In this document: positions 52,345 through 60,695 of the stretch, piece by piece | Position numbering within the stretch: the stretch's first letter is position 1 | Layout of the letters: each line of letters starts with the position of its first letter | Assembly (NCBI GenBank): GCA_963601185.1 | Contig: CAVCEE010000005.1 | Location: 62,001-126,000 of the forward strand | Length of the DNA stretch: 64,000 nucleotides | Reading direction: 5' to 3' | Source: Limisoma sp963601185 | GTDB lineage: Bacteria > Bacteroidota > Bacteroidia > Bacteroidales > Muribaculaceae | The notes under the pieces: generated by a model | Databases searched by the model: none | What the model saw: the letters and a program-made list of their open reading frames with translations, nothing else | What the model was told of the DNA's origin: nothing | Position numbers and translations under genes: made by a program

Positions 52345-53412
52345 TTAGAGTTGTTTTTCGAAATCTTTCATTGCGTCGATGAGCACCTGTACACTCTCGA
52401 GAGGCATCGCGTTGTAGATTGACGCGCGGAAGCCGCCAACCGAGCGGTGTCCCTTGATGCCTACAATGCCGCGCTCGCCGGCAAAGTCGATGAATTTCTT
52501 GTCGAGGTCGGCATATTCCTCACGGAGTACGAAGCATACGTTCATAATCGAGCGGTCCTCAGCCTTGGCTGTGCCCACGAAGATTTTGCTGTTGTCGATA
52601 GCATCATAGAGGCGTGTAGCCTTCTCCTTGTCGATTTTCTCCATTGCGTCAATGCCGCCCATTGCCTTGTACCATTTCAGGGTCTGCAGGGCAGAGTAGA
52701 TTGGCAAGCATGGAGGGGTGTTGAACATAGAGCCCTTGCTCACGTGGGTGCGATAGTCGAGCATCGTCGGGATGGCGCGGTCAACTTTGCCGAGGGCGTC
52801 TTCCTTCACGATGATGATAGTCACGCCCGAAGGTGCGAGGTTTTTCTGTGCGCCAGCATAGATAGCGTCGTATTTTGAAACGTCGATGCGACGTGAGAAG
52901 ATATCACTTGACATATCGGCAATCAACGGCACGTTTACGTCGAGATCCTTGCGGAGTTCCGTTCCGTAGATGGTGTTGTTGGTGGTGATGTGCAGATAGT
53001 CTGCATCAGCCGGCACGGTAAAGTCCTTAGGTACATAGGTGTAGTTTGCGTCCTTCGACGATGCCACTACTTCTACATCGCCAAAGAGTTTTGCTTCCTT
53101 GATGGCTTTCGATGCCCATACACCTGTATCGAGGTAGGCTGCTTTCTTTTTGAGGAAGTTATATGGAATCATGCAGAACTGCATGCTGGCGCCGCCGCCG
53201 AGAAACAACACTTCGTAGCCGGCAGGGATGTCGAGCAATTCTTTCACCAAGGCGTTGGCTTCGTCAATGACTGCCTGAAATTCCTTGCTTCGGTGTGAAA
53301 TCTCGAGAATCGACAATCCTGTTTCGTTGAAATTCATTACGGCATCAGCCGTGTTCTTGATTGTGAACTCGCTTAAAATCGATGGTCCAGCGTAAAAATT
53401 ATGCTTTTTCAT
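52345..53412 (-). CDS. serC: Phosphoserine aminotransferase
   Basis: PLP enzyme making phosphoserine from 3-phosphohydroxypyruvate. NFYAGPSILSE at the N-terminus, EISHRSKEF near residue 38 and the Schiff-base Lys in YAGAQKNLAPSG near residue 190 are diagnostic. It is 355 residues. The serC-serA pair gives two of the three steps to serine; the phosphatase serB is not in the window. Confidence 0.96.
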   Translation of the reverse strand: MKKHNFYAGPSILSEFTIKNTADAVMNFNETGLSILEISHRSKEFQAVIDEANALVKELLDIPAGYEVLFLGGGASMQFCMIPYNFLKKKAAYLDTGVWASKAIKEAKLFGDVEVVASSKDANYTYVPKDFTVPADADYLHITTNNTIYGTELRKDLDVNVPLIADMSSDIFSRRIDVSKYDAIYAGAQKNLAPSGVTIIIVKEDALGKVDRAIPTMLDYRTHVSKGSMFNTPPCLPIYSALQTLKWYKAMGGIDAMEKIDKEKATRLYDAIDNSKIFVGTAKAEDRSIMNVCFVLREEYADLDKKFIDFAGERGIVGIKGHRSVGGFRASIYNAMPLESVQVLIDAMKDFEKQL

Positions 53413-53441
53413 ATGTAATGGTTTGTGTTGATTTCGTTATA

Positions 53442-53449
53442 CAAAAATA
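53442..53449 (-). promoter_or_regulatory. -7 element for serC-serA
   Basis: The minus strand reads TATTTTTG, an exact TAnnTTTG match 30 bases before the serC ATG; no clear -33. Confidence 0.5.
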
Positions 53450-53485
53450 TGGAAAGATTTCCGTATTTCCTAATATTTAGTAACT

Positions 53486-53524
53486 AAAATAAGGACGCCA
53501 CTTCATTTTCGTAAAGTGGCGTCC
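53486..53524 (-). terminator. Hairpin terminator of the MFS gene
   Basis: GGACGCCACTT (53493-53503) pairs with AAGTGGCGTCC (53514-53524); on the minus strand TTATTTTAG follows. It lies 9 bases after the MFS stop. Confidence 0.75.
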
Positions 53525-53532
53525 CTGTTTCG

Positions 53533-54906
53533 TTAGTCTTTGATGTTTGGCTTTTCCAGTCCGTAGCCTTTCTTCTTGTCTTCAATTAGCAGCAACACCG
53601 AGATTGCGACTGCTATCACTCCGAAGGCGGCGAAGATTTCCATTGTCTGGGTGTAGTCGATTGTTCCGTTGGCTGCTGTGTTGGCTTGGTTGACCTTGCC
53701 GATGAACACGGGCACGAGTGCGAGTCCGATATTCTGGATGTAGAATATCAAAGCATAGGCTGTGCCGAGCAGTTTCATCGGGATGATTTTTGGCACTGAA
53801 GGCCACATGGCTGACGGCACAAGTCCGAAGGCGATGCCGAGCACAACCATCACGATGATGGCAACAACCCACGAGTTCAGCGGAAGGGCAAACACGATGT
53901 GTACGAGTGTGAGCAGTGCGCTACCGATGAGCATCAGTGTCGCGCCTTTGCCAAATTTGTCATAGACAAAGCCGAACAGTGGGGTGAGGAAGATTGTGCC
54001 GAAAGGAAGCATCGCTGGGATAAGTCCGGCAACATCTTGGTCTACTCCATATTTGAATACCATCAGTTTGGTGGCAAACTTAAGGAACGGGAACACTCCG
54101 GCGTAGAACATCAGGCAGAGTACAGCCACGAGCCAGAAGCCTTTGTTGCCGAGCAGGATGCCGAGGTCGGAGAACTTGAATCCTTCCTCTGGGTCGGTCT
54201 GTGCTGCGGCTGCCGTCTTGTCTTCTTTAATGTCGAGCACGCAGTAAACGAGGAATGCGATAACGCTGATGCATAGCAACACAGCACCGAGACCCACCGA
54301 TGCACCTACGCCGCCACATTTCTGCGCAAACGGCAATGCCAGTGCGAGTGCACCTGCTGTGCCGATACGTGCCAGTGCCACTTGTAGACCCATTGCGAGG
54401 GCGAGTTCGTGGCCGGTGAACCATTTTACGATTACCTTGCTCACGGTGATACCGGCAATCTCACAGCCTACGCCGTAGATGGCAAATCCGAGTACTGCCC
54501 ACATCACTTGTGTGTGGTAAGTGCCGATGCCGAACGGAAGTGTTACTGCGCCGTCGAAATCGTTGCTCACCGCCCACCATTTGATTACCGCTCCGCCAAA
54601 CATCAGCACGGTCGACATTACGCCGGTAAAGCGGATGCCGAACTTGTCGAGGATGATGCCTCCGAAGAAGAGCAACAAGAGGAACACGTTGAAATATCCG
54701 TATGATCCAGAGAAAAATCCATATTCGTCCGACGACCATCCAAGTCCGAGACCGCCTTGCTCTTTCGCTGCCGTAAGTAGTGGTTCGAGCGGCGACATCA
54801 CGTCGGTGAAGAAATAGCCGCACATCATTGTGAATGAAACGACAAGCAACGCAGTCCATCGTGCTGCCGCCGAATCACTCAGTTTCTTTTGTAGTAGTTC
54901 TTTCAT
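53533..54906 (-). CDS. Major facilitator superfamily transporter
   Basis: 457 residues with 12 hydrophobic segments and a loop between segments 6 and 7 (about 225-245, TAAAAQTDPEEGF). The MFS loop-2/3 pattern appears as GGIILDKFGIRFTG near residue 82 and the equivalent GFVYDKFGKGATLM in the second half. Substrate cannot be deduced; MFSD1-like and sugar or nitrate porters are among the relatives. Own -7 element and terminator make it a single-gene unit. Confidence 0.87.
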   Translation of the reverse strand: MKELLQKKLSDSAAARWTALLVVSFTMMCGYFFTDVMSPLEPLLTAAKEQGGLGLGWSSDEYGFFSGSYGYFNVFLLLLFFGGIILDKFGIRFTGVMSTVLMFGGAVIKWWAVSNDFDGAVTLPFGIGTYHTQVMWAVLGFAIYGVGCEIAGITVSKVIVKWFTGHELALAMGLQVALARIGTAGALALALPFAQKCGGVGASVGLGAVLLCISVIAFLVYCVLDIKEDKTAAAAQTDPEEGFKFSDLGILLGNKGFWLVAVLCLMFYAGVFPFLKFATKLMVFKYGVDQDVAGLIPAMLPFGTIFLTPLFGFVYDKFGKGATLMLIGSALLTLVHIVFALPLNSWVVAIIVMVVLGIAFGLVPSAMWPSVPKIIPMKLLGTAYALIFYIQNIGLALVPVFIGKVNQANTAANGTIDYTQTMEIFAAFGVIAVAISVLLLIEDKKKGYGLEKPNIKD

Positions 54907-54925
54907 TATTTCTGTATTTTTATGG

Positions 54926-54933
54926 CAAAGTTA
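54926..54933 (-). promoter_or_regulatory. -7 element for the MFS gene
   Basis: The minus strand reads TAACTTTG, an exact match 20 bases before the ATG; no -33 at the usual distance. Confidence 0.55.
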
Positions 54934-55020
54934 CGCAAAAAATGCTGATATGCTATGCTTTTTTTGCAAATTGTTCTTTTTGTCTGTCAAATAGAAAGTT
55001 TTTGCGTTGAGGGACAGACG

Positions 55021-55063
55021 TAAAACAAATTCGGCGACGCCCTCTTTCTGGACATCGCCGAAT
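55021..55063 (-). terminator. Hairpin terminator of the FGE-domain lipoprotein gene
   Basis: ATTCGGCGA (55029-55037) pairs with TCGCCGAAT (55055-55063); on the minus strand TTGTTTTA follows, 18 bases after the stop. Confidence 0.75.
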
Positions 55064-55080
55064 CGGTTTCGGAGATAGAC

Positions 55081-56421
55081 CTATTTATCAGTTCGTACTA
55101 TGCGGAAGCCCACGTTGGTATATCCGTTGGCTCCGTTGCGTGCATCGTCGGAGTATTCGCTTCGGCAAGCATCGCGACTTGAGTCCCAACTTCCACCTTT
55201 CACAATGTATTCGCCGGCAGCATTTGTGGTTGTCGTCCACTCCCAGCAGTTGCCCCAGAAATCAATGCCACCACAAGCACCGGTGGTCTGCGCATAGGCG
55301 TCGACTGCGGTAAGTCCTTTTTCCACACGGTCGCTGTTCATACTCACGTCTTTAGGCATGTGTCCGGCTGCGAGTATCCATTCTTCCTCCGACGGCAGAC
55401 GGTATTCGTGCTTGTTGTCACGGCTGCTCAACCACTGGCAATAGGCGGTGGCATCGGTGAGGGAGATGTTTACGGCAGGGTAGTTGTCTTGTCCTGCTGT
55501 GTAGGTGTAACTGCTGTCAAATGCCGCATATTCGGAGTTTCTTACGGGGGCATAGCCGATGTAAGGATTGTTGGCATCCGCGCCTCTGAGCACCATCCAT
55601 TCGTCGTTAGTGTCATCGTCTACGCGTGGGTCAATCAGGCGGTAGAACTGCTGCTCCAGGCGGATTTCACGGTTCTCCACCATCTCGTCCACGATGGCTT
55701 GCATCTCGTCCACGAGGTCCTGGTGCAGAGCCTCACGTTCCAACTCGCGCAGTTTGGCTTTCTTCCGTGCCACAACCTTGTCGTAGCGGATGCCCATCTG
55801 CTCCATCAACGCTGCTTTGTTTTCCTCGGTAGGGTTGTGCTGGTAAGCCACGAGTGCGTCCTTGGTGGCTTGGTTCAGACTCGGCCTTTCGTCTTCCACA
55901 AACGGCGCATCGGGGTCGTCAAACTCCAGTTCGCTTTCCACGAGGTCGGTGGGAGAGATGAACGAGCCAGCTTCTACCGTCTGGTGCACGCCAAAGTAAC
56001 TTGCAACCTGTCCGTCCTTGTAGATGGAGAGACGATAGCCTCCGCTGAGGTCGCAGGGAAAGGTGATAATGTAGTAGTCGGTGTTTGGTGTGAGTCCGCC
56101 GTCGGGCGCGTTGAACGTGATTATCGACTGCTTGTCGCCGTTGAGATCACCTGCAATCTGATATCCATCGACGCTTTCCAATACAATTTCGGTGATGCCC
56201 GACATCTGGAAATTGAGGCGTATGCCGCCGAGTCCCTTCTTCACTGCATCGTCCGGCGAAACCGCTGTGCTTGCCGACTGCACTGCCGGTACGGTCACCG
56301 TTTCTTCTGCCGTTTCCTCAGTGGGCTCTTGAGGAGTCTCGTTGAAGTCGGGCGTGTCGGTCGAGCAAGCCGTAAGAAGCATTGCCAGCATAATGGCAAA
56401 GGTTAATGAAATCTTTCTCAT
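55081..56421 (-). CDS. Lipoprotein with C-terminal FGE-sulfatase (SUMF1-like) domain
   Basis: 446 residues. The signal peptide ends in the lipobox LLTAC (Cys near residue 19), then an acidic Thr/Glu/Pro linker, a beta-rich domain (about 65-165), a charged helical segment (about 185-255, with RKKAKLRELEREALHQDLV) and an FGE/SUMF1-type domain from about 265 to the end (LTDATAYCQWLSS, YRLPSEEEWILAAG, GNCWEWT, KGGSWDSS, GFRIVR). Catalytic FGE uses two cysteines that are not evident, so a structural or ligand-binding role, as in GldJ/GldK-type proteins, is more likely. It follows the small exported protein gene by 20 bases. Confidence 0.8.
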   Translation of the reverse strand: MRKISLTFAIMLAMLLTACSTDTPDFNETPQEPTEETAEETVTVPAVQSASTAVSPDDAVKKGLGGIRLNFQMSGITEIVLESVDGYQIAGDLNGDKQSIITFNAPDGGLTPNTDYYIITFPCDLSGGYRLSIYKDGQVASYFGVHQTVEAGSFISPTDLVESELEFDDPDAPFVEDERPSLNQATKDALVAYQHNPTEENKAALMEQMGIRYDKVVARKKAKLRELEREALHQDLVDEMQAIVDEMVENREIRLEQQFYRLIDPRVDDDTNDEWMVLRGADANNPYIGYAPVRNSEYAAFDSSYTYTAGQDNYPAVNISLTDATAYCQWLSSRDNKHEYRLPSEEEWILAAGHMPKDVSMNSDRVEKGLTAVDAYAQTTGACGGIDFWGNCWEWTTTTNAAGEYIVKGGSWDSSRDACRSEYSDDARNGANGYTNVGFRIVRTDK

Positions 56422-56441
56422 AATCTATTACCTCCGTTTTT

Positions 56442-56798
56442 TTATATTACATAGTGTTTCTTTTTGCCATCAATCACCATCTTGATAGGATTGCTCTTGT
56501 TGGCGACAAAAGCGTTGAGTTCAGCCTCTGCTGTCGCTTTTGTCAAGCCGGTCATCTTGCTGTATTTGGAGATGGATAGCGACTTGTGGCTCTTTAGGTA
56601 GGCCAGTGCCATCTCGAGGCGGTCCTTTTTGTCCAGATGGTTGCTTATGTGGGGGGCGGCAGGGGTTTTTACCACCGTCACTACTGCCGGGCGATGGCTG
56701 ATGTGCGTATAGAGTCTGTGGTGGGCGTATGCTGTCATGCCAACTGTTGCCATAATGCCTAAGAGCATTGCTTTCTTGATGTTCAACATTGTCTTCAT
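56442..56798 (-). CDS. Small exported protein with winged-helix-like domain
   Basis: 118 residues from the preferred start. Signal peptide through TAYAHH (near residue 25), a short Pro/Val/His linker, then about 65 residues that read like a winged helix: helix DRLEMALAYLKSH, helix SISKYSKMTG, a TKATAEAELNAFVAN recognition-type helix and a basic beta hairpin (IKMVIDGKKKHYVI). Such domains normally bind DNA in the cytosol; export makes this odd, and protein binding is a fair alternative. ATG at 56798 has GGAG about 9 bases upstream; ATG at 56804 is too close to it. No family name recognised. Confidence 0.65.
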   Translation of the reverse strand: MKTMLNIKKAMLLGIMATVGMTAYAHHRLYTHISHRPAVVTVVKTPAAPHISNHLDKKDRLEMALAYLKSHKSLSISKYSKMTGLTKATAEAELNAFVANKSNPIKMVIDGKKKHYVI

Positions 56799-56876
56799 AG
56801 TCATTGTCTCCTTTGTTTAATCGTTACGACTATATGACCCGACAAAAAACGGAAAGTAAAGTCTCCATCAGAAAAA

Positions 56877-56949
56877 ATGCCGCAACTGCCAGTTGAATGT
56901 TGGCGGTTGCGGCATAAAAAAGTCGCCACTCAATGAGCGGCGACTTTTT
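56877..56949. terminator. Tandem hairpin terminators downstream of ompA
   Basis: The first on the minus strand is 56916-56949 (GTCGCC with GGCGAC, flanked by A and T tracts, so symmetric). The second is a 15-bp stem, 56877-56891 with 56901-56915, followed on the minus strand by TTTTTTC. Doubling suits a highly expressed gene. Confidence 0.85.
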
Positions 56950-56971
56950 ATTGTCGGTTAGTAATGATTGA

Positions 56972-58162
56972 TTACTTGTTTGAAACGATTACCACGCGGT
57001 TCCAGTTGTTGTTGTCAGCGTATGGCTGCTCTTCAACACCTACTGCTTCAACTTCCATCTGGCTTTCGTCTACACCGTAGTTAGCCAAGATAGTCTTAAC
57101 GGCGTTAGCACGGCGCTCAGAAAGTTTCTTGTTGTAGTCAGCAGTACCAGTTCTCTTGTCTGCGTAACCCTTGATGACAATCTTAGAATCCTTGTTAGCC
57201 TTCAAGTTTTGTGCTACGTCGTAGAGAGTAGCCTTGTCGTTGTCAGAAACTGTTGCTGAGTTGAATTTGAAGCGAACTGCTGGGTTAGCAAGTGAATTGC
57301 TTACAGTTACAGGCTCTGCTTCCTTAACCTCTGGGCATGGGAGTTGTGCCTGAGCAGCGCGGAGTTGTGCCTCAGTGTCAGCAAGGTTGCTGCGGAGGTC
57401 GTTGATGCGGTTGTTGAGTTCGCGGATTTGTCCTGAGCAATCGTAAGGCACGTATTTTGTTACGTGACGACCTTCCTTGCCGAGGTTGATCTGCAAGCCA
57501 CCAGTCAATGAGAAGATTGGGTCAACGCCAGTCTTCCATGCAATGTTGTTGATGTTGTCTGCTGTACCAGTCATACGAGCGTCAACATAGAGGTCGATGC
57601 GCTTGCTGCAACGGAAACGGAACTGGAGACCGAAGTTTGCGTTGAGCACGCCTTGGTGATCCATAACCTTGCCGTCGTTGTCACGAATGTTACCTGCTAC
57701 GCTATAGTCCCAAGCATAAGAACCGCCGACACCCAAGTAAGGGATGATGCTGAACACGCGCTTGTCGTTTACACCACCGAGGCTGTTGAACATATCCCAA
57801 GTGATTTCCAAGTTCAAGTTAGCGTATTTGCCCTTGTGCCATTGGTTGCCGTTTTCCCAGTGCATTGCACCGCCCTGACCACGGAAACGGAAACCGAAGT
57901 ATGGAGAGAACCAGTGACCTACACCTACTTCATATACTGCAGTGGTCTTGTCGAGGTCGAAGTTGCTTTCGTTTGCATTCTTCTCGAAAATTGGCATTTG
58001 TGCACCGGCACCGAGTTGGATGTACCAGTTGTCGCGCCAAGAGTGAGTGTAGATGTCTTTTGTAGGAGGAACGTTAGTGTAGTCAGCCTCCTGTGCGTTA
58101 ACAGCCGGCACCATCATAAGGGCAGCAGCTGCCAAGATTGAAAAAGAGAAAAATTTCTTCAT
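56972..58162 (-). CDS. OmpA-family outer-membrane protein
   Basis: 396 residues: signal peptide ending AVNAQ (residue 24), an eight-strand-type beta barrel (about 40-240), a short coiled-coil linker (RELNNRINDLRSNLADTEAQL) and a peptidoglycan-binding OmpA domain (about 285-396) with IVIKGYADKRTGTADYNKKLSERRANAV. The Asp and Arg that hold diaminopimelate are present in this motif. A consensus promoter and two terminators indicate a strongly expressed single gene, in line with major OmpA porins of Bacteroidales. Confidence 0.94.
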   Translation of the reverse strand: MKKFFSFSILAAAALMMVPAVNAQEADYTNVPPTKDIYTHSWRDNWYIQLGAGAQMPIFEKNANESNFDLDKTTAVYEVGVGHWFSPYFGFRFRGQGGAMHWENGNQWHKGKYANLNLEITWDMFNSLGGVNDKRVFSIIPYLGVGGSYAWDYSVAGNIRDNDGKVMDHQGVLNANFGLQFRFRCSKRIDLYVDARMTGTADNINNIAWKTGVDPIFSLTGGLQINLGKEGRHVTKYVPYDCSGQIRELNNRINDLRSNLADTEAQLRAAQAQLPCPEVKEAEPVTVSNSLANPAVRFKFNSATVSDNDKATLYDVAQNLKANKDSKIVIKGYADKRTGTADYNKKLSERRANAVKTILANYGVDESQMEVEAVGVEEQPYADNNNWNRVVIVSNK

Positions 58163-58211
58163 AATCGTTGTTTATTTTGTAAATATTGTATTGTTCAAGC
58201 GTTCTAGTCTA

Positions 58212-58243
58212 CAAAATTACAGTTTAATTTTTATACCTACAAC
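58212..58243 (-). promoter_or_regulatory. Bacteroidetes-type promoter for ompA
   Basis: On the minus strand GTTG (58243-58240), a 20-base spacer and TAATTTTG (58219-58212), about 50 bases before the ATG. Confidence 0.75.
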
Positions 58244-58335
58244 AAACTTATTTAAGTTTTTGTTCACTATTTTTTGGAAAAAGAAATTTTCTTGTCAATT
58301 TTTGTTGAATCCGTTTGCCGGACTCTCGCAGATTT

Positions 58336-58926
58336 CTACACGGTCAATATTATGTTGCGTTCGTCGGCGATGCGGCGCAGATTGAGTATCGCATAGCGCA
58401 TACGCCCGAGAGCAGTGTTAATGCTCACTCCTGTAGCCTCTGCTATTTCTTTGAAACTGAGGTTCATATAGTAGCGCATCTCAAGCACTTCCCTCTGCAA
58501 GTCGGGAAGCGCGTTGACAAGGTTTCTCACGTCCTTGAGTATCTGATGCCGCACGAGTGTGTCCTCGATAGTGTCTTCGCTGAGTTCCTTGCGGTTGAGA
58601 ATGTCAACCTCTTCGTTGTCGCTCGACACCTGCGACAATTGCTTCTCCTGACGGTAGTGGTCGATAATCAAGTTGTGGGCTATTCGCATAATCCACGCCA
58701 AGAACTTTCCGTTTTCGGTGTACCGCCCTTGGTTTATGGTTATGATGGCTTTTACAAACGTTTCTTGAAATAAGTCGTCTGCAAGATCCTTGTCTCTTAC
58801 AATGTTGACAATGTAGGTGAAAATCCGATTCTGATGGCGTTGCAACAACTCATCGAATGCGGCATTCTCGCCAGTTGCATACAGGGAGACCAATCTCTCG
58901 TCTGACAGCATTTTAATATCTTCCAT
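58336..58926 (-). CDS. ECF-type sigma-70 family sigma factor
   Basis: 196 residues with region 2 (AAFDELLQRHQNRIFTYIVNIV, DDLFQETFVKAI, AWIMRIAHNLIIDHYR) and region 4 (LPDLQREVLEMRYYMNLSFKEIAEATGVSINTALGRMRYA). No anti-sigma gene lies beside it, so it may belong to the constitutive RpoE-like group rather than the FecI/SusC-linked group. ATG at 58911 is an alternative start. It is followed after 173 bases by ompA, which has its own promoter of the primary-sigma type. Confidence 0.92.
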   Translation of the reverse strand: MEDIKMLSDERLVSLYATGENAAFDELLQRHQNRIFTYIVNIVRDKDLADDLFQETFVKAIITINQGRYTENGKFLAWIMRIAHNLIIDHYRQEKQLSQVSSDNEEVDILNRKELSEDTIEDTLVRHQILKDVRNLVNALPDLQREVLEMRYYMNLSFKEIAEATGVSINTALGRMRYAILNLRRIADERNIILTV

Positions 58927-59012
58927 TAATCAATATTTTGGTAATAACGAGTAATGTAGATTCGATAGGCAATTCCTTTTTTTAGTGGTTATTTAGAATG
59001 TTTTATATTTTG

Positions 59013-59020
59013 CAAATATA
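59013..59020 (-). promoter_or_regulatory. -7 element for the ECF sigma gene
   Basis: The minus strand reads TATATTTG, an exact match, giving a leader of about 80 bases; no -33 seen. Confidence 0.5.
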
Positions 59021-59115
59021 GGTTCTTTTGGAATAATAGGAAAATTTTGAACATTTTTTTTGTTTTTTCGCACAAGAAAATCCAAAATCTTGCGTTCCTG
59101 CGTCACTTTTTAAGA

Positions 59116-60054
59116 TTACACACCTTCGCTGAGCAGGTATTTCTCGGCATCGAGTGCCGCTTTGCAGCCCATGCCGGCAGAGGTGATGGCCTGACGGTAG
59201 GTGGGGTCGGCAACGTCGCCGGCGGCAAACACGCCCGGCACGCTTGTCGCGGCTGATTTGCCTTCCGTTACGATATATCCCTGCGCATCGAGATCGAGTT
59301 GTCCTTGGAAGATTTCGGTGTTCGGCTTGTGGCCGATGCCGAGGAAAAATCCGTCGATAGCGATGTCAAACAGTTCCTCGCGGTCAGTGCCTTTGAAGCG
59401 CACAAGATGCGCTCCCTCAATCTTTGTCTCGCCGAAGAGTCCTGCGGTGTTGGTGTTGAAGAGTATCTCGATTTTCGGATTCTCCAGCACTCGTTGCTGC
59501 ATAAAGTGGGATGCGCGCAAATGGTCTTTGCGCACAATCATATACACCTTCTCAGCCAAGTTGCTCAGGTAGGAAGCCTCTTCACAGGCAGTGTCGCCGC
59601 CTCCGACCACGGCAACCACCTTTTTGCGGTAGAAAAATCCGTCGCAAGTGGCGCACGCCGATACTCCGCGGCCAGCGTATTTCTTTTCGTCGTCGATGCC
59701 GAGATATTTTGCCGATGCCCCAGTGGCGATAATCACGGTGTCGGCGGAGATGGTCTGTCCGCTGTCGTCGACCGCCACAAACGGGCGTTTCGACAGGTCG
59801 ATTTTCTCGATCTCGCCACTTCTCACATCCGTGCCAAACCGCTCTGCCTGTTGTTTCAAATCTTCCATCATGTCGAAACCGCCGATGCCGTCGGGATAGC
59901 CCGGGAAATTCTCGATTTCGGAGGTCGTAGTCAGTTGTCCGCCCGGCTGCATTCCCTCAAAGAGGATAGGGGAGAGGTTGGCGCGCGAAGCGTAGATGGC
60001 GGCTGTGTAGCCCGCAGGGCCGGAGCCTATGATTAAGCATTTTGTTGTAGCCAT
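59116..60054 (-). CDS. trxB: Thioredoxin-disulfide reductase
   Basis: NADPH-dependent FAD enzyme that reduces thioredoxin. The FAD glycine motif is GSGPAGYTAA near residue 8, the redox-active disulfide is CATC near residue 134, the NADPH motif is VVGGGDTACEEA and the second FAD motif is GVFAAGDVADPTYRQ. 312 residues, standard. Last gene of ftsK-lolA-trxB, 14 bases after the lolA-like gene. Confidence 0.96.
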   Translation of the reverse strand: MATTKCLIIGSGPAGYTAAIYASRANLSPILFEGMQPGGQLTTTSEIENFPGYPDGIGGFDMMEDLKQQAERFGTDVRSGEIEKIDLSKRPFVAVDDSGQTISADTVIIATGASAKYLGIDDEKKYAGRGVSACATCDGFFYRKKVVAVVGGGDTACEEASYLSNLAEKVYMIVRKDHLRASHFMQQRVLENPKIEILFNTNTAGLFGETKIEGAHLVRFKGTDREELFDIAIDGFFLGIGHKPNTEIFQGQLDLDAQGYIVTEGKSAATSVPGVFAAGDVADPTYRQAITSAGMGCKAALDAEKYLLSEGV

Positions 60055-60068
60055 AGTCTGTTGTCGTT

Positions 60069-60683
60069 TTATCTCAGGTCAACCACTTGGGTGCCTGCCG
60101 GTACATATTTCTTGTCGTAGACAAATGTCGATGCCGGGAAGTTGCGCCCGGTCTGGTAGCCGCTCAGTGTAATCGTGATTTTCGATTTGTCCTTCATCGT
60201 TGCCACGATTTTCGACGGCAGATTCGTTTTCTTGTCAACGGTTACCACCACGGTGCTGTACTGCGCCGAGCGCGCATTCTTCGGAGTCAGTTGGATTGCG
60301 GTTGATGCCGCCGACTGCGATTTCACAAGGGTGGCGTTGTATGATGACTGGAAGTTGCTTATCACTGACATTGGGTTGACCACCTGCAACTCGTTGGCGG
60401 TTGGCTCCATAATGCTCACCTCGTTGCTGTAGGTGGAGTAACTCCATTGCGTCTTGCCGTTGTACCAGCATATCATATTTGATGCAGTGATGCAGAACTT
60501 GTTGCCCTGCATTGCAATTTCGCCCGACTGCTTGCCGGCACTGCCGGTCATCGAGTATCTCACGGCAAAGCCTTTTGCTGCCTTGTAGGCCGCCACGACC
60601 TTGCTGAATGCGGCATCGCCTGTGCCGGCAATCGCCGGAAGCATCGCTAGCGCCGCTATGATTGTTGTTATAAACCGTTTCAT
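60069..60683 (-). CDS. LolA-like outer-membrane lipoprotein carrier
   Basis: 204 residues: signal peptide (MKRFITTIIAALAMLPAIA) and a LolA-type half-barrel (CWYNGKTQWSYSTYSNEVSI, SVISNFQSSYNATLV, KKTNLPSKIVATMKDKSKITITLSGY). Should carry or bind lipoproteins or lipids in the periplasm. In many bacteria lolA follows ftsK, as here (12 bases). Sequence conservation in this family is low, so the assignment rests on fold pattern and position. Confidence 0.82.
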   Translation of the reverse strand: MKRFITTIIAALAMLPAIAGTGDAAFSKVVAAYKAAKGFAVRYSMTGSAGKQSGEIAMQGNKFCITASNMICWYNGKTQWSYSTYSNEVSIMEPTANELQVVNPMSVISNFQSSYNATLVKSQSAASTAIQLTPKNARSAQYSTVVVTVDKKTNLPSKIVATMKDKSKITITLSGYQTGRNFPASTFVYDKKYVPAGTQVVDLR

Positions 60684-60695
60684 CTTAATAATGTA

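Noticed and set aside
55360..56406. 348-codon plus-strand frame opposite the FGE lipoprotein
   Set aside because: The minus-strand gene has a lipobox and domain motifs; this frame has none.
58163..58335. Gap between the sigma factor and ompA considered as a site for an anti-sigma gene
   Set aside because: Too short for a gene; it holds only the ompA promoter and AT-rich leader.
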